Source: Erigeron canadensis
Lineage: Eukaryota > Streptophyta > Magnoliopsida > Asterales > Asteraceae
NCBI RefSeq assembly: GCF_010389155.1
Contig: NC_057765.1
Span: forward strand, 23,500,980-23,564,979
DNA length: 64,000 bases
Direction: 5' to 3'
The position numbers were made by a program, and so were the translations under genes. Of the stretch, positions 34,683 to 46,066 are shown one piece after another. The notes beneath the pieces are model-generated. The model ran no database searches. It saw nothing but the letters and a program-made list of their open reading frames with translations, and was not told the DNA's origin. Position 1 is the stretch's first letter; every line of letters begins with the position of its first letter.

Positions 34683-36778
34683 TTAAACCGCTGGTGATTG
34701 TTTATCAGTTTTTTGTTCCTCGACAGCTTGGACCTCAACGACTTCGCATTCCTTTTCGCTTTCCTTAGATGCAACGGCTTTTGCCTCTTCACCCTTTGGT
34801 CCGGTCTCCTCCTCGACTGTCTTTTTCTGTAAAACCCATTGTTTTAAAACAGTTTAATTAATTGTACTCTATAAATATATATCTAACAAATGTTTTCATT
34901 TAAAAAATAAATGAATTGTACGTACAATCATTTTAACTAATGAATAGAGACATTATAATAAACCAATGAACAACGTTAATTTTGAGACCCAATTGGACAG
35001 AGTGGGACAGAGCCTAAAGTTGACCAGGATAGTTGAAATTTGATATCTTTTTAACAAGATTTCTCATTGATTAATTATATGTGTTGAAAAAAATAAACCC
35101 ACATATATATATAGAAGGTTAGGGATGGAGTCAGAATTTTTTTTATGAGGGGGCAAATTTAAAAGTCTCTTATTATATTTATTAGAGTTATCTTTGAGGG
35201 GAAAAAAACTTTTAAACAAAAATTAACTCTCAACGGAGAATTTAAAAAAAATGGACCCTTAAAATAATTTCGTCTGGATGCCAGTTATGAGAACATATAT
35301 TTTTAACTTGAACATTGTTCTTTGCAATTTTAGAGCATATGATAAATTTTGATACAATTACCAAACAAATAAAACACTTTCTTCAACTTCTATTTTTCAA
35401 TTTTATTAAAAATCAAAATAACTGAAGATTTTTACTTTACCAATAGAAGATTTTATCTCAAAACTAATGCTCCCAACATAAGTAACATACTTCCAAAGAA
35501 GAAGCTTTTGACTACGATGGTGACATTTGTATGTATAATGTATTTTCTGTTTATTATTACGAGTATTATTTAGGAATAAAACTATAAATATACCTCTAAA
35601 AAATTACATTGTACCAGAATTGGAATGAGGGCAGTTGCCCACACTGCCCCATTGTGGAGCCGTCCGTATATTAATCCAGTGATATATATTGTCTAATTGT
35701 AATTTACCTCAACATATGACTTGTGTTTACATAAATAAGAAAATATCTTTCAAAAAAATAATATGACATCTTATAATTCAATAAAATGTACTAAAAATGG
35801 AAGGTGTAATATTTTGTACACAGCATGAATAGAGTGATAAATGGGAACAAAATTACTTACAAAAATAGACATTGAACATATTATTGTTTTCTTCGCCCCA
35901 AATGTAAATTGGTATTCAGATTTGAATTTGGGACTCTCATTTCCACATTGGACGACCAATACAAGAGCTTATTGGCGAACTTAATAAGTAATGTTTAATT
36001 AGTGTTGAATGTCATGTATATTGCAATGATATATTAAGATAAGCGACAAATAATTGCCGGCAACTTATTAAAAATGTATAAAATTATAGAAGATTGTATA
36101 TATTATAAAAATAAGATTTTGATTGTAAACTGTTGTTTATGAAAAAAAGTGTATTATATATATTGCATAATAAAACGTATAAAAATATTTCTTCCTATTT
36201 TCTGAAATGCAACAAGAATAACGATTACTAAATATTGATAAATTGTAATAAAATAAGCCAACAAATTAAAAAAATCATTTTCATACCTCAATAGTAACCT
36301 TAGATTCATCCTTAATCTCCTCTTCATCCTTTTCCTCCTTTGTTTCTTTCACATCACAACTTTCATCATTCTTCATGGGTGCTTCCACTTTCACATTGGT
36401 CATTGTCACCTTGGAAACATTCTCATCCTCATCCTCAGGCACCACAATCTCATTAGTGATCACCTCCTCCTTCGTAACATCCTCTTTTTTAGGCAATGGC
36501 ACAACCTCATCAGAGGTAGTCGTCTCCTCGTTAGGAAGCAATGTGACCTCCTCTGGGGTGGTCTCCTCTTTAGACGAGGCGACCACCTCATCCGAGGCGG
36601 TTTCTTCTTTAGGAGAAGACGACACCTCACAAGTGACGTCTTCTTCCTTGAGCAACGTCTCAAAGTTAGACATTTTTGTCACTTCGGGAGTCGTTGTTTC
36701 CTCCTTGACCATTTCTGGTTCGGGGACCAGACCGCTCTCCTTTTTCGTACCCTTGGTAGCACTATAGCAACCACCCAT
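34683..36778 (-). CDS. Acidic Glu/Val/Lys-rich protein with MGGC start (unknown function)
   Basis: Two exons on the minus strand: 36778-36287 (164 codons) and 34826-34683 (48 codons including the stop). Donor GTATGA and acceptor ACAG join in phase 0 to give 211 residues. The protein opens MGGCYSATKGTKK, a good N-myristoylation site (Gly2) with Cys4 available for palmitoylation, suggesting plasma-membrane anchoring (inference). The rest is low-complexity and strongly acidic, with repeated KEET..DEVV/EEVT units between about residues 45 and 110. The tail is EEKDEEEIKDESKVTIE, then a Lys/Glu-rich exon 2 ending KQSPAV. No domain is recognised. An ATG 27 nt upstream is in frame, but MGGC is the better start. 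The unspliced reading would stop one codon into the intron. Confidence 0.7.
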
Positions 36779-36870
36779 GTTTTCTCTTGTCGCGAGTTTG
36801 AACAAAAATGAAGATGAATTTAAGTGAAAAGTTATTGATTTATGATGTATAGATCAAAACTTGCACTCTT

Positions 36871-36880
36871 CCTATATAAT
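36871..36880 (-). promoter_or_regulatory. Candidate TATA box of the acidic-protein gene
   Basis: Minus-strand ATTATATAGG, about 95 bp upstream of the ATG at 36778. Confidence 0.5.
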
Positions 36881-36884
36881 TGCA

Positions 36885-37853
36885 AAATATGTGAATATAT
36901 ATATCATGAAGTATGAACCAAAAGAACAAAGAAAATGGGCATGAAAGAAAAGATTGCCGGCTTGTATATTGAAAATGAAGGTCCTAATGATGTGTTTTAT
37001 AGTAAGTTTTTAGTCTTGGGTGGGAGGGAATATCTAGGGCACATAGATATCTAAGGAAAATGAATGTGTTAAATATACATGGTGATTGTCATTTTAAAAC
37101 ATTAACAACGTAGTATATTGATTACTATTATTATAAATAAATATTATAATTATAACTATTATTTCTTAAATAAAGAAAATATTTCTATTCTTCATGAAAA
37201 CTGACAGTGGATAGTCCCTTTTTTTTGTAAGATCATATGTAGATTATGACATATTCTAAAAACTTTTTTGGGGTACAATGATCTATGTGCTAATTATAAT
37301 TAATTGTTATCATTACAATTAAATGCTAAGTATATGTTGTTAAATTTGTGTTGTATAGAAATATGTTACATGTGTTTTAAGAAATGCTGATGCCAAATGT
37401 GAATTTTTATACATTAGTTTTGATTGATAATTGTTAATATTACAAAAAAAATTTAATTAAGTTATCTTCATAATTTAAATATATTTATTGTCTAAAAAAG
37501 TTAATAGAAAAATATATATATATAAAAAAAAAACATTTGTGAATCCTAGAATATACAATAGCTGCTTTATTTTTTTTAATTACGAGTTAACTTATTTGAT
37601 ACAGGCTTTTAATTATTTGAAATAAAATCCAAACTAAAAGCATGTGTGTCCATTACGTGGTTTCCTCGTAAAGGATCTTAGGTTCGAATCTCGACACATG
37701 CAAATGTGGTGAAAGACTCTTCAACAACGTTATATCTATTTAACACGTGGAGAGCAACCTCTTTTGGCCGTTGTCAGAATTCGAATCAGCATGGACGTAC
37801 CCACGTGGGAAATGTTAGTCATTTATTCGTTGATACATTTAATAAAAGAGGAC
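36885..37853. other. Intergenic upstream of the acidic-protein gene
   Basis: AT-rich with no gene. A possible SINE B-box (ggttcgaatctcgaca, 37682-37697) lies within 37640-37700, but no clean A-box partner or tail was found. Confidence 0.4.
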
Positions 37854-37959
37854 TGATATCCCCATAATATCCTTTATCTATACACAATAATACATGCTTC
37901 ATACACTTAAATATGTATAATTATTGTATATGGCTAAAAATTGTTGGTGGAGATATCAA
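37854..37959. mobile_element. Small palindromic MITE
   Basis: 106 bp bounded by TGATATCcCC and ggAGATATCA. The interior word attgtatatggctaaaaattg is shared with the MITEs at 32038 and 50545. Confidence 0.7.
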
Positions 37960-38589
37960 AAGTTTAAGAAAACCGTTTACAATGATTACAATGAAAATGT
38001 TCTCCTATTTTATCAAAAGACAACCATCCTTGTTTCCATAACTTATGAAGATTTTCTTGACAGCTATAATAAATCCTAATTAACTTCGGAAAGTAGACTT
38101 TTTCAATATATATATAGTTTTTATTTTTCTATCTTCAAATTGATTTTCCAAAACCAAATTATATGGCTGGTAACAGGCTGTTAAAGAGTATTTAGTATTA
38201 TTTCTATTCCTAATATCTTTTTATTATGAGTTTATCTTTATCTATATTATGTCTGTACATGGTATTATTATTAATCACTAGCTTATTTTTAGTATCACAG
38301 GCTGTATATTATAACGTGTATACAACCAAATCATCATTACAAACATGATGGATGTGCTCACCATGAATGCATGTTACGATGCTAATACTAAGAGGAGTGG
38401 GAGTTTTGGGAGGGAGGGACGTCTTGTGTCATGTGGCATGTCAGGTAAGAAAAGTTGCTCCTTAAAAAAGATGAAAATGGGTGAGTTGAACGACTTGCAC
38501 CATGTGATCCTTCCAATGATTAATTTTAATTTTTTTTTCCCTTTTTCTTTTCCTTTTTTATATTTAAAACAAAATCATACTATCAAACA
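37960..38589. other. Intergenic, no feature seen
   Basis: AT-rich apart from a G-rich patch at 38390-38420. The 85-codon frame at 38345-38602 ends in a poly-pyrimidine/poly(A) tract and is not convincing. Confidence 0.35.
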
Positions 38590-38760
38590 AAAAAAAAAAT
38601 AACTGCTCAGTGTCGCCTTCTGCGGGTTTTAAGCCCCAATACCTCGACGGTGTATAGGGGAGGTTAAGATGCAGGCAGACCTTATCTCTACCTAAGTAGA
38701 GAGACTGCTTCCAGTTTCTATCTAAATGATAAAAAAGGTCCTCCAATCTTTACATGAGAA
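38590..38760 (-). mobile_element. SINE-like fragment
   Basis: On the minus strand, agtctctctacttaggtaga, then gataaggtctgcctgcatct and a T-run (gttatttttttttt). The phrase 'ctctctac...taggggtaaggtctgcgtac' is a hallmark of plant tRNA-derived SINEs (TS/Au-like); here it is a diverged version. The 5' tRNA-like part is not clear. Confidence 0.5.
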
Positions 38761-38956
38761 ATAAACTAAAAAGCACATTTCATCAATAAAAATCATTTTG
38801 TAAAATACGTGAGGGGTGTAAAATGAAAAAGTTATACAATAATAAATTTAAAACTCACCAAAAACCAAAACACTTCTTCTTCAATTGACCAACTGCCGAA
38901 ATGTTTTTCCTTCACCTGTACATACACACTGACACACACTTATACGGGGCACATAC

Positions 38957-40480
38957 TGACACTGTTTTAGTTTGAGTGGAAAAAAAATGATTTTTAATTA
39001 TGAAAACTATCACTGGTTTTGAATTTATAAAATGTTGGTACAAATAAATACCTCAAACTAAACATACAATTACGAGCAGAGAACCCGGTCAAGAGTAGTA
39101 TAGTAAGTGATAAGTACAGGATCGTTCGCAAGGACGCTTGCACTACCTAGTCTAATATAATGTGTAATTCTAGTGGTTCTGGGTTGTCACGATTTCATAT
39201 TTAAACTACTACAAATAATTGAAAGCAAAAAAGAAGCCGCAACCGCTTAGTCTAGCGAGAAGCTTCTTTTAGCCTAGTACTAAAATTGTAAAGCAGAAAA
39301 CAATAATTAGAAAACAAATTCTTGTTTGGCAACTCTGATCACATGCATCCCATTTACTGCTAGTCTGTACGAAAACTTATTCACGGTTCATGTTCTCTTT
39401 ATATTCACTTTACCTATGTAAGTAGTGTTGTCGTTAGACGCACAATACTCTTTAAACAAATTCTCGTTAGATTCATTATTTAAGCTTTATTATCTAAGTT
39501 TGTGATACTGATTCATCTATAACTATACTCAGCTCTTAAGCCATGACCAGATATTAATTCCCTCCGATGACCATAATGCACGTTTCCGTGTCACTAGATC
39601 GCGTCTCACATTGTTAAGCTTCATGTTCAACTTGTTCTAGTTACTATGGTTCTTGATCTGTTTGTTAAAACTAAATCACCTTTTACATCTAATTATAAAC
39701 CGATAAGTGTTTTCCATCTTAGCATATTAGTCCTGGTGTATGATCATAGACAACCATAAGAATTAAACTAATATATTCAAATATAGAGCCTATAATAATA
39801 TAAAGAACTTATTAACCATGGATCTATGACTAACAGGAATCACAATCCTAACAAATCTAACTAATAAAATAAAAAATCTACATGATCACATCAATCCAAT
39901 AAGTAATCAGCCTACTCGCCTGATATTATTAAAGGAATAACAAAGTCTGAAAAGATGAAAGACATTGTTTACCAACTAGAAAGTAAAAAGAGTAATAGAT
40001 CTAGGTTGAAAATGAAGATCAAAAGGTGTTAGAAGCTCCAAATCCTCCTGGAAATATGCAATTTTCGACCTAGGGTTTATGTGTGTCGACTTGGTGGCTG
40101 AAGTTTGCTCTCTCTTCGGGTTTAAGTGTTGCTTGTTCTATTTATAAGCAATAAGTCGAATCTGCGCCTGGGCCGCCCAGTGGCGCTGGGGTCTTTAGTA
40201 GAGGTGCCAACGGTGCTGGCTAGCTTGCCAACGACGCTGGCATCTCCTGCGTCTTCTCAATTTGCTTCGTTCGACTCCTGTTTTGCCTCCTTGTGCCTCG
40301 TAACCCTTCATCAGGCTTCATGTTGAGTTGATAGATGTCATTCATCCTTTCCCGCATCATCCGTGAAATTGCATTTATATTGAATCCATTAAGTACCAAC
40401 AGTTCACGAATATTAACTCATTTAAACATTAAAACTTGGCCTAATGATAAGGGAATTTATCACAAAATAAATGCTCATCA
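38957..40480 (-). mobile_element. Candidate solo LTR, 1524 bp
   Basis: On the minus strand it starts TGATGAGCATTTATTTTGTG and ends CTAAAACAGTGTCA (TG...CA). The 5-bp word catac flanks both sides (38952-38956 and 40481-40485). TGATGAGC is a known LTR start in plant gypsy elements (memory). A catac match by chance is possible because the right flank is a CA-rich microsatellite. No coding frame. It contains a GC-rich patch (gcgcctgggccgcccagtgg) at 40163-40182. Confidence 0.55.
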
Positions 40481-40491
40481 CATACACATAC

Positions 40492-40510
40492 ACTCACACA
40501 CACACACACA
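40492..40510. repeat. (CA)n microsatellite
   Basis: Short CA-rich run directly beyond the solo LTR. Confidence 0.8.
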
Positions 40511-40861
40511 TATGGGAGAGGGTTATATAAGGTTATTAAGTATCTAAGCTTAAGTGTTAAATACTCACATATTTGTTTCTTAAATTATAAAATTCACGGG
40601 GGGCATCCATTTATTCATTAAACAAAAAAACATATTAAAAAATTAGCATGTGAGGAGTTTCACATCTAAACTTAAGTGTCGGATAACCTTATATTCACTT
40701 TTCTCTACATATATATACACACAATGCATATAACAGATCTTAAAAAAAGCTCGTTTTCTCCCCTTACCAATGTCACTTTTGCCTGGAAGAGGGGCGAACC
40801 GGTGCCACCTCATCCGGGTCGCCCTCTCTTTTACACCACTTTGTTTAGTCTAAATATTATT

Positions 40862-41178
40862 TCTATACTCCTATATAAAAGAGGAACTCACTCCCCAAAT
40901 CTCAAGTTACAACTCCAAACTACCAAAAATATCTTTCTTCTTTATTCATTAATTTGAACATCCTCACTTATTATATCTATCATACCTTTAATGAAATAGC
41001 TTACAACATAAACCCCCCAATCTTTAAAATAATTACACTACCTCTTTAACATCAATTACTTTTACATTTTACCATAATTGTCGCCGCCCCACTTATCACT
41101 GCCACAACCATTCGCCACTGTCGCCGCCACCATCACCTCGCGTCACTACCACCATCATCGCCGTATTGCATTTGCATA
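40862..41178 (+). mobile_element. Helitron-like short element
   Basis: Starts TCTATACTCCTATATAAAAG and ends in a cgccgccaccatc-rich stretch with cgccgtattgcatttgc, comparable to the other Helitron-like ends in the window. CTRR is absent, so the end is uncertain. Confidence 0.4.
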
Positions 41179-41403
41179 TGACTCATATAATAAAAGGGGA
41201 ACAGGTGATCAATTGTGAAATGTAATACTTATATCTATATAAATATATACATATACAAATTGGAAAATGTGGAAACCATAACCAAAAAAAAATTCAAAAG
41301 CTTTGTTGCATGCATAAAAGTATGAAATATGATAATAATTACCCTAAGTGTTATCAATAACAACTTATTACGTATATAAAATATATTTATACAATAAAGA
41401 CAA

Positions 41404-41547
41404 CCCTTCCAATTTTCGTATAACTATATACAAATTATAATCCACTCAGTTAGTTTATATTGACACAGACCCAAAACCCTTTGAATTTTCGTATAACCAG
41501 ATACAAATTATAATTCACTCAATTAGTTTATATTGACACAGACTCAA
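41404..41547. repeat. Tandem duplication, 72-bp unit
   Basis: Two near-identical copies: ttttcgtataac..atacaaattataat then cactca.ttagtttatattg and acacagac. The period is about 72 bp. Confidence 0.85.
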
Positions 41548-41699
41548 AGAGTATGAGTTATCATTAACGATATGTATAAATAGTTGGTTTATTAATCCAA
41601 TCACTATTGTCCAAATAGCTAAGTTCTTTTAAATGAAATTAGTCTTAATATTTATGAATGATATGCAATTTTATTTATCTATACTATCTTATAAAAAGC

Positions 41700-43073
41700 A
41701 CAACACGACATGAAAATTACATAGAGCAACAACAATATGAATCAATGGTTTCAAGTGAACCAAAAAACAAACGTTAAAACAACCAACAAATTGTCATACA
41801 AAGTGTACCACACGCAACTAATACAATCGTTAAACAACAATTGTTCATCCCAAATGGGAGTATTCGGATCAGTGACCAATCTAGAATAAGTCCAACAAGA
41901 AAGTGTTACAAAATGTGCATATTTCTTATATATCTAACGAAAGATTTGTAACTTCCTTGATCCAATCCATAGCTAGCCTCCAATCAACCATAGTTCCTTG
42001 CATGTTCTAGCATTCACTTGGTTACCTCAAAAGTGTACTAAATCAAGTCAAAACATAGTTTATGAGTTTAAGCATCAAGAATCAAGAGTCAAGTATCAAC
42101 ATGTGCCGATAACAAAGTCGTACAATAACAATTGAGCTATTAGAATCACTTACAGTAAGCTCATAATGTATGGCACATAGAATCGCAAGTATAGCTTCAC
42201 CAAGATCACAAAACACGTAAACACGTTAAGTCATCAAGTTCACAACCAATAACCAAAGTTAACCAAATGCTTACCAGGCTTACAAATCCCCAAGGGACAC
42301 ACGATTGGCGAAATGTATACATAATCAAGCTCACAAGTCCCGAAGAGACACTAATCTTGTGGAAGAATCAAGCAACACAACGGGAACCCGTCCCTAACCA
42401 TCAAGCATCTCAATAGTTTCCAATAGTAAGACTTTTACCTAAGCATATCAACTAGATCAAGTAATATTGCACTACACAAATCTATCGACACTAGTTTTTA
42501 TGAAAACGAGAACATTTTCCACTCCAAAGTTCAACGAAAGTATGGTCTACAAAACTCACATGCGGCGAACTTATATAACCTTATTCACAGGTAACTCAGC
42601 GCAATACCAAAGCTCAACGATCACAAACTACTACAACGTACATCAGTTCATTACTAAATATTTCAAACGATAAGGTCTAACTTGAAAATAAAGACTTGGT
42701 TGAGCTCGAGTCAAGTTTTGAGCTTCGCGTTTTAAAATCGAGTTGAGCTTGAGGCTGACAGTGTACAGCTCGATTCGACTCGATTATATCCCCAACTTGC
42801 ATTTTTGTTTAAAAAAAGGGTTGTGTTAAGTTATATGTTTATGGGTGTGTAAATGTGTGTTGCATACTTCTAGATCTATAGTGAGGAAGAAGACAACATT
42901 TCAAGTATACATATTTACTCTGAGTTTAGCCATTCGCGTTTTGATTCATCTTTAATTATATATAATCAAATTTACATTTTAGCCACCGAAGATTTAAGGT
43001 TTATATAAATAAGTTATAAAGTATTTATGATTTTATTAATTCTATTGTAATGTGCTTTTTATTTAATATATTA
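41700..43073. other. Repeat-like intergenic DNA without genes
   Basis: The part 41900-42680 has the look of decayed LTR-retrotransposon flank: c(a/t)caa(a/g)tcccc/gaagagacac appears twice, near 42280 and 42330. A ctcgag/gttgagctt-rich patch lies at 42700-42785. No coding frame is credible. Confidence 0.35.
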
Positions 43074-43490
43074 TCTATATACTATATTATAAAGCAGATC
43101 TCCTCTGTCTACATTTTAAGTTTCAATATTTACTTTCCTAAAATACTTATATATCAATTTTATATTTAAATAACACTTTTTTTCTCTCCTCAAATCTCAA
43201 CCAATCATTTTTTTTTCTCTCTTCTCTATAAATCATTTATTCCTCCAATTCATTCAAAATCTTTTATCTCAAAAACCGTACATCGATAAATTATAAAATT
43301 ATATGGGTGTTCTTAAAATTTCAAACTCTTTCATTAGAGATGTCATTTGATATACTTTCGACGAATTTTTAAATCCGAAGGCAAAACCCGTATGGTTAAG
43401 GCATTTGACTATCACACTCTATGACCTATCACTTTAGGACATATCACCCCATCATCTCACCGGCGCAACGCGCGAATACTTACTCTCATA
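43074..43490 (+). repeat. Dispersed Helitron-like repeat, copy C
   Basis: Starts TCTATATACTATATTATAAAG and ends ccggcgcaacgcgcgaatac. Same order of blocks as copies A, B and D. Confidence 0.75.
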
Positions 43491-43938
43491 GTTTTTAATA
43501 TATTAATATAATCGCATTGGGGTTTCAGTGTGGGATTCAATAGTAAAAATGTTTCTATACAAAAAGTTAGCGTGATATTGTACTGAGTAAAAGATGGCTT
43601 AAAGCATGTCCTAAAAATGGAAAAAAAAAAACACCACTCATTAATGAAAATGATTTTTTTTAATAACTTATGATTGAAATCTTTTAAAGTTTTTTCAAAC
43701 TTTACTAGTAAAATTAAGAATCTTTATCATGGAATTAAAAATAAAAGATTAAGATTTAAAAATAATTTGAATCTTAATTTTAATTGTCTAAAACTTTATT
43801 AATAAAGTTGAAAACAATCCCATCTTAAAATTCGGCCTAATTAATCTCTTGTTTTTTTTTTTTTACACTAAACTTTTTGATACTATAAAATTTTCAAATG
43901 TTTTTTTTTTTCACAGCAATTTATTATCATTATCTATA

Positions 43939-44364
43939 TCTATATTATATTATAAAATAAATTCCCTCTGTCTAAATTTTAAGTTTTAACATTTACTTTC
44001 CCAAAATGTCTCCCTATCAATTCTATATTTACCTAAAATAACTATAATACCCTTTCTCTCGCCTTAAATCTCAACCAATCATTTTTTTTCTTTTTTTCAT
44101 ATATCATTTATTTCTTCAATTCAATCAAAATATTTTATCTCAAAAACCGCGCGTAAATCGATAAATTATAAAAATTATATGGGTGTTCTTAAAATTTCAT
44201 GCTCTTTCATTAGAGATGTCATTCGATATACTTTTGACGAATTAATCCGAGAGCGGAACCCGTACGATTAAGGCATTTTGCTATTGCACTCTGTGACCCG
44301 TCACACTTTATGACCTATAACCCCAAACATCTCACCTCCGTAACGTGCGGGTACTTACTCTCGT
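43939..44364 (+). repeat. Dispersed Helitron-like repeat, copy D
   Basis: Starts TCTATATTATATTATAAAAT and ends ccgtaacgtgcgggtacttac. Very close to copy C, only about 450 bp downstream of it in the same orientation. Confidence 0.75.
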
Positions 44365-44399
44365 ACTCATTATAATATATATATTAAAAACAAAATATC

Positions 44400-45490
44400 G
44401 AAAAACGTGTAAAAAATAGTATATTTTTAATTTTTTTTATTTTCACCACATAAGTTTCAATATTTACATTTTTAGCACTAAACTATAACACTTTTTAGTA
44501 AACTTTTTATTCTATTTATTTTCACCACATAAGTTTCAATCTTTACACTTTTAGCACTAAACTATAATACTTTTAAGTAATAGTATACTTTTTATTATAT
44601 TTACTTTCACCACAGAAGTTTCAATCTTTACACTTTTAGCACTAAACTATAATACTTTTTAGTAAACTTTTTAGCGCGTAAAGAATAGTATATTTTTTTT
44701 ATTTTTTTTCTTTTCACCACATAAGTTTCAATCTTTACATTTTTAGCACTAAACTATAATACTTTTTAGTAAACTTTTTGTTCTATTTATTTTCACCACA
44801 AAACTTTCAATTTTTACACTTTTAGCACTAAACTATAATATTTTTTAGTAATAGTATACTTTTTATTATTTTTACTTTCACCACAGAAGTTTCAATCTTT
44901 ACACTTTTAACACTAAACTATAATAGTACTTTTTAGTAAACTTTTTATTCTTTTTATTTTCAACACAAAACTTTCAATCTTTACACTTTTAGCACTAAAT
45001 TACATATTTTTTAGTAAACTTTGTATTCTTTTTATTTTCACCACAATAATTTAACTCTTTACACTTTTAGCACTAAACTTTCATAGTTTTTAATTTTCTT
45101 TTATTTTAAGGTACGGGAAAACGTGTATAGAATAATATACTTTTTTCTTTTTTTTTTTCACCACAATAGTTTCACTCTTTACACTTTTAGAACAAAACTT
45201 TTATAATTCTTAGTAAACTTTTTAATCTTTTTATTTTCACCATAATATCTTAACTACTTACACTTTTAACACTAAATTTTTCTACTTTTTGATAATCTTT
45301 TATTTTAACTACAACATTTTAACCTTTTATACTTTAGCAACAAACTTTATAACACATATATTAGAAAGAAATGTACGGAAAGACTTGTAAAGAATAATAA
45401 ACTTTCTATTCATTTTATTTTCACCACAACATTTTAACCCCTTATACTTTTAGCACTAAATTTTTATACTTTTTATGCGAACGACTTTCA
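44400..45490. repeat. Degenerate tandem array, about 12 copies of an 80-110 bp unit
   Basis: The unit core is ttttcaccac..aa.tttcaatc, then tttacacttttagcactaaa and ctataatactttttagtaaa. It recurs near 44477, 44548, 44634, 44743, 44818, 44908, 44988, 45065, 45185, 45263, 45338 and 45447. Divergence increases towards the right end. No coding potential. Confidence 0.88.
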
Positions 45491-45790
45491 CTTTCACACA
45501 AAACTTTTACAGTTCATTTTTTAACCGACAAATGTCAATTTTTAATAATTTGAATAATACATATTTTCTTCAAAAAGTTTATGACACCTTATCTCTTGAA
45601 TAGATATTTTTTATTAAACCGTTAACAAATGTAATGTCTTCTAGGACAACGCCCGAGTGATATATCTCATTAAAGTTTAAAAGGGCCACTAAATTATAAG
45701 TACCCGATTCAACGTCCGGTCGTCCATTAATAAAAGATTTTGTTTCATAGAAAACTCTAGACGTGAATCCAGGGGCTTGCAATATAATCA

Positions 45791-45796
45791 GGCCCA
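45791..45796 (+). promoter_or_regulatory. Site II-type element upstream of QCR6
   Basis: GGCCCA (TGGGCC on the other strand) about 270 bp before the start codon and just ahead of the likely 5'-UTR. TGGGCY 'site II' elements are known in plant promoters of nuclear genes for respiratory-chain subunits. Only one copy was seen, so this is suggestive. Confidence 0.35.
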
Positions 45797-46066
45797 ACAA
45801 CTCAAAGAATAAAAAGTAACCACCCTTCTCCCCCTAGTCTTTCGGTTGACGGCTGCTCTTTTCAGACCCTCTCTAATTTTGAAGGTAAAAACTTTCACTC
45901 ATTTTTCTTAATTAATTCCAATATTATTATTATTATTAAATAAATGAATCCATCTCATTACAAGATCTACACTCTTATTGATTCGATCTGTTAACATAGT
46001 AATAGACAACGTGTTTCCTATTCAGCAGGTTTTTCAGATTGTACAAGGTTGTTTTCCTGTATCACT

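Noticed and set aside
36375..36767. 130-codon plus-strand frame opposite the acidic-protein exon
   Set aside because: Antisense shadow (Ser/Val-rich) of the Glu-rich repeats.
37640..37700. Possible tRNA or SINE (ggttcgaatctcgaca)
   Set aside because: The B-box-like word stands alone; no matching A box, acceptor stem or tail could be drawn.
44400..45490. CRISPR-like array of repeats
   Set aside because: Units are head-to-tail degenerate repeats of 80-110 bp without unique spacers, in a plant nuclear context; a minisatellite explains it.
45579..45800. 73-codon minus-strand frame (begins MLGLIILQAPGFTSR) upstream of QCR6
   Set aside because: It looks somewhat protein-like, but I know no family, there are no splice partners, and it lies in the QCR6 promoter region. 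Could be a small transposon exon; not supportable.
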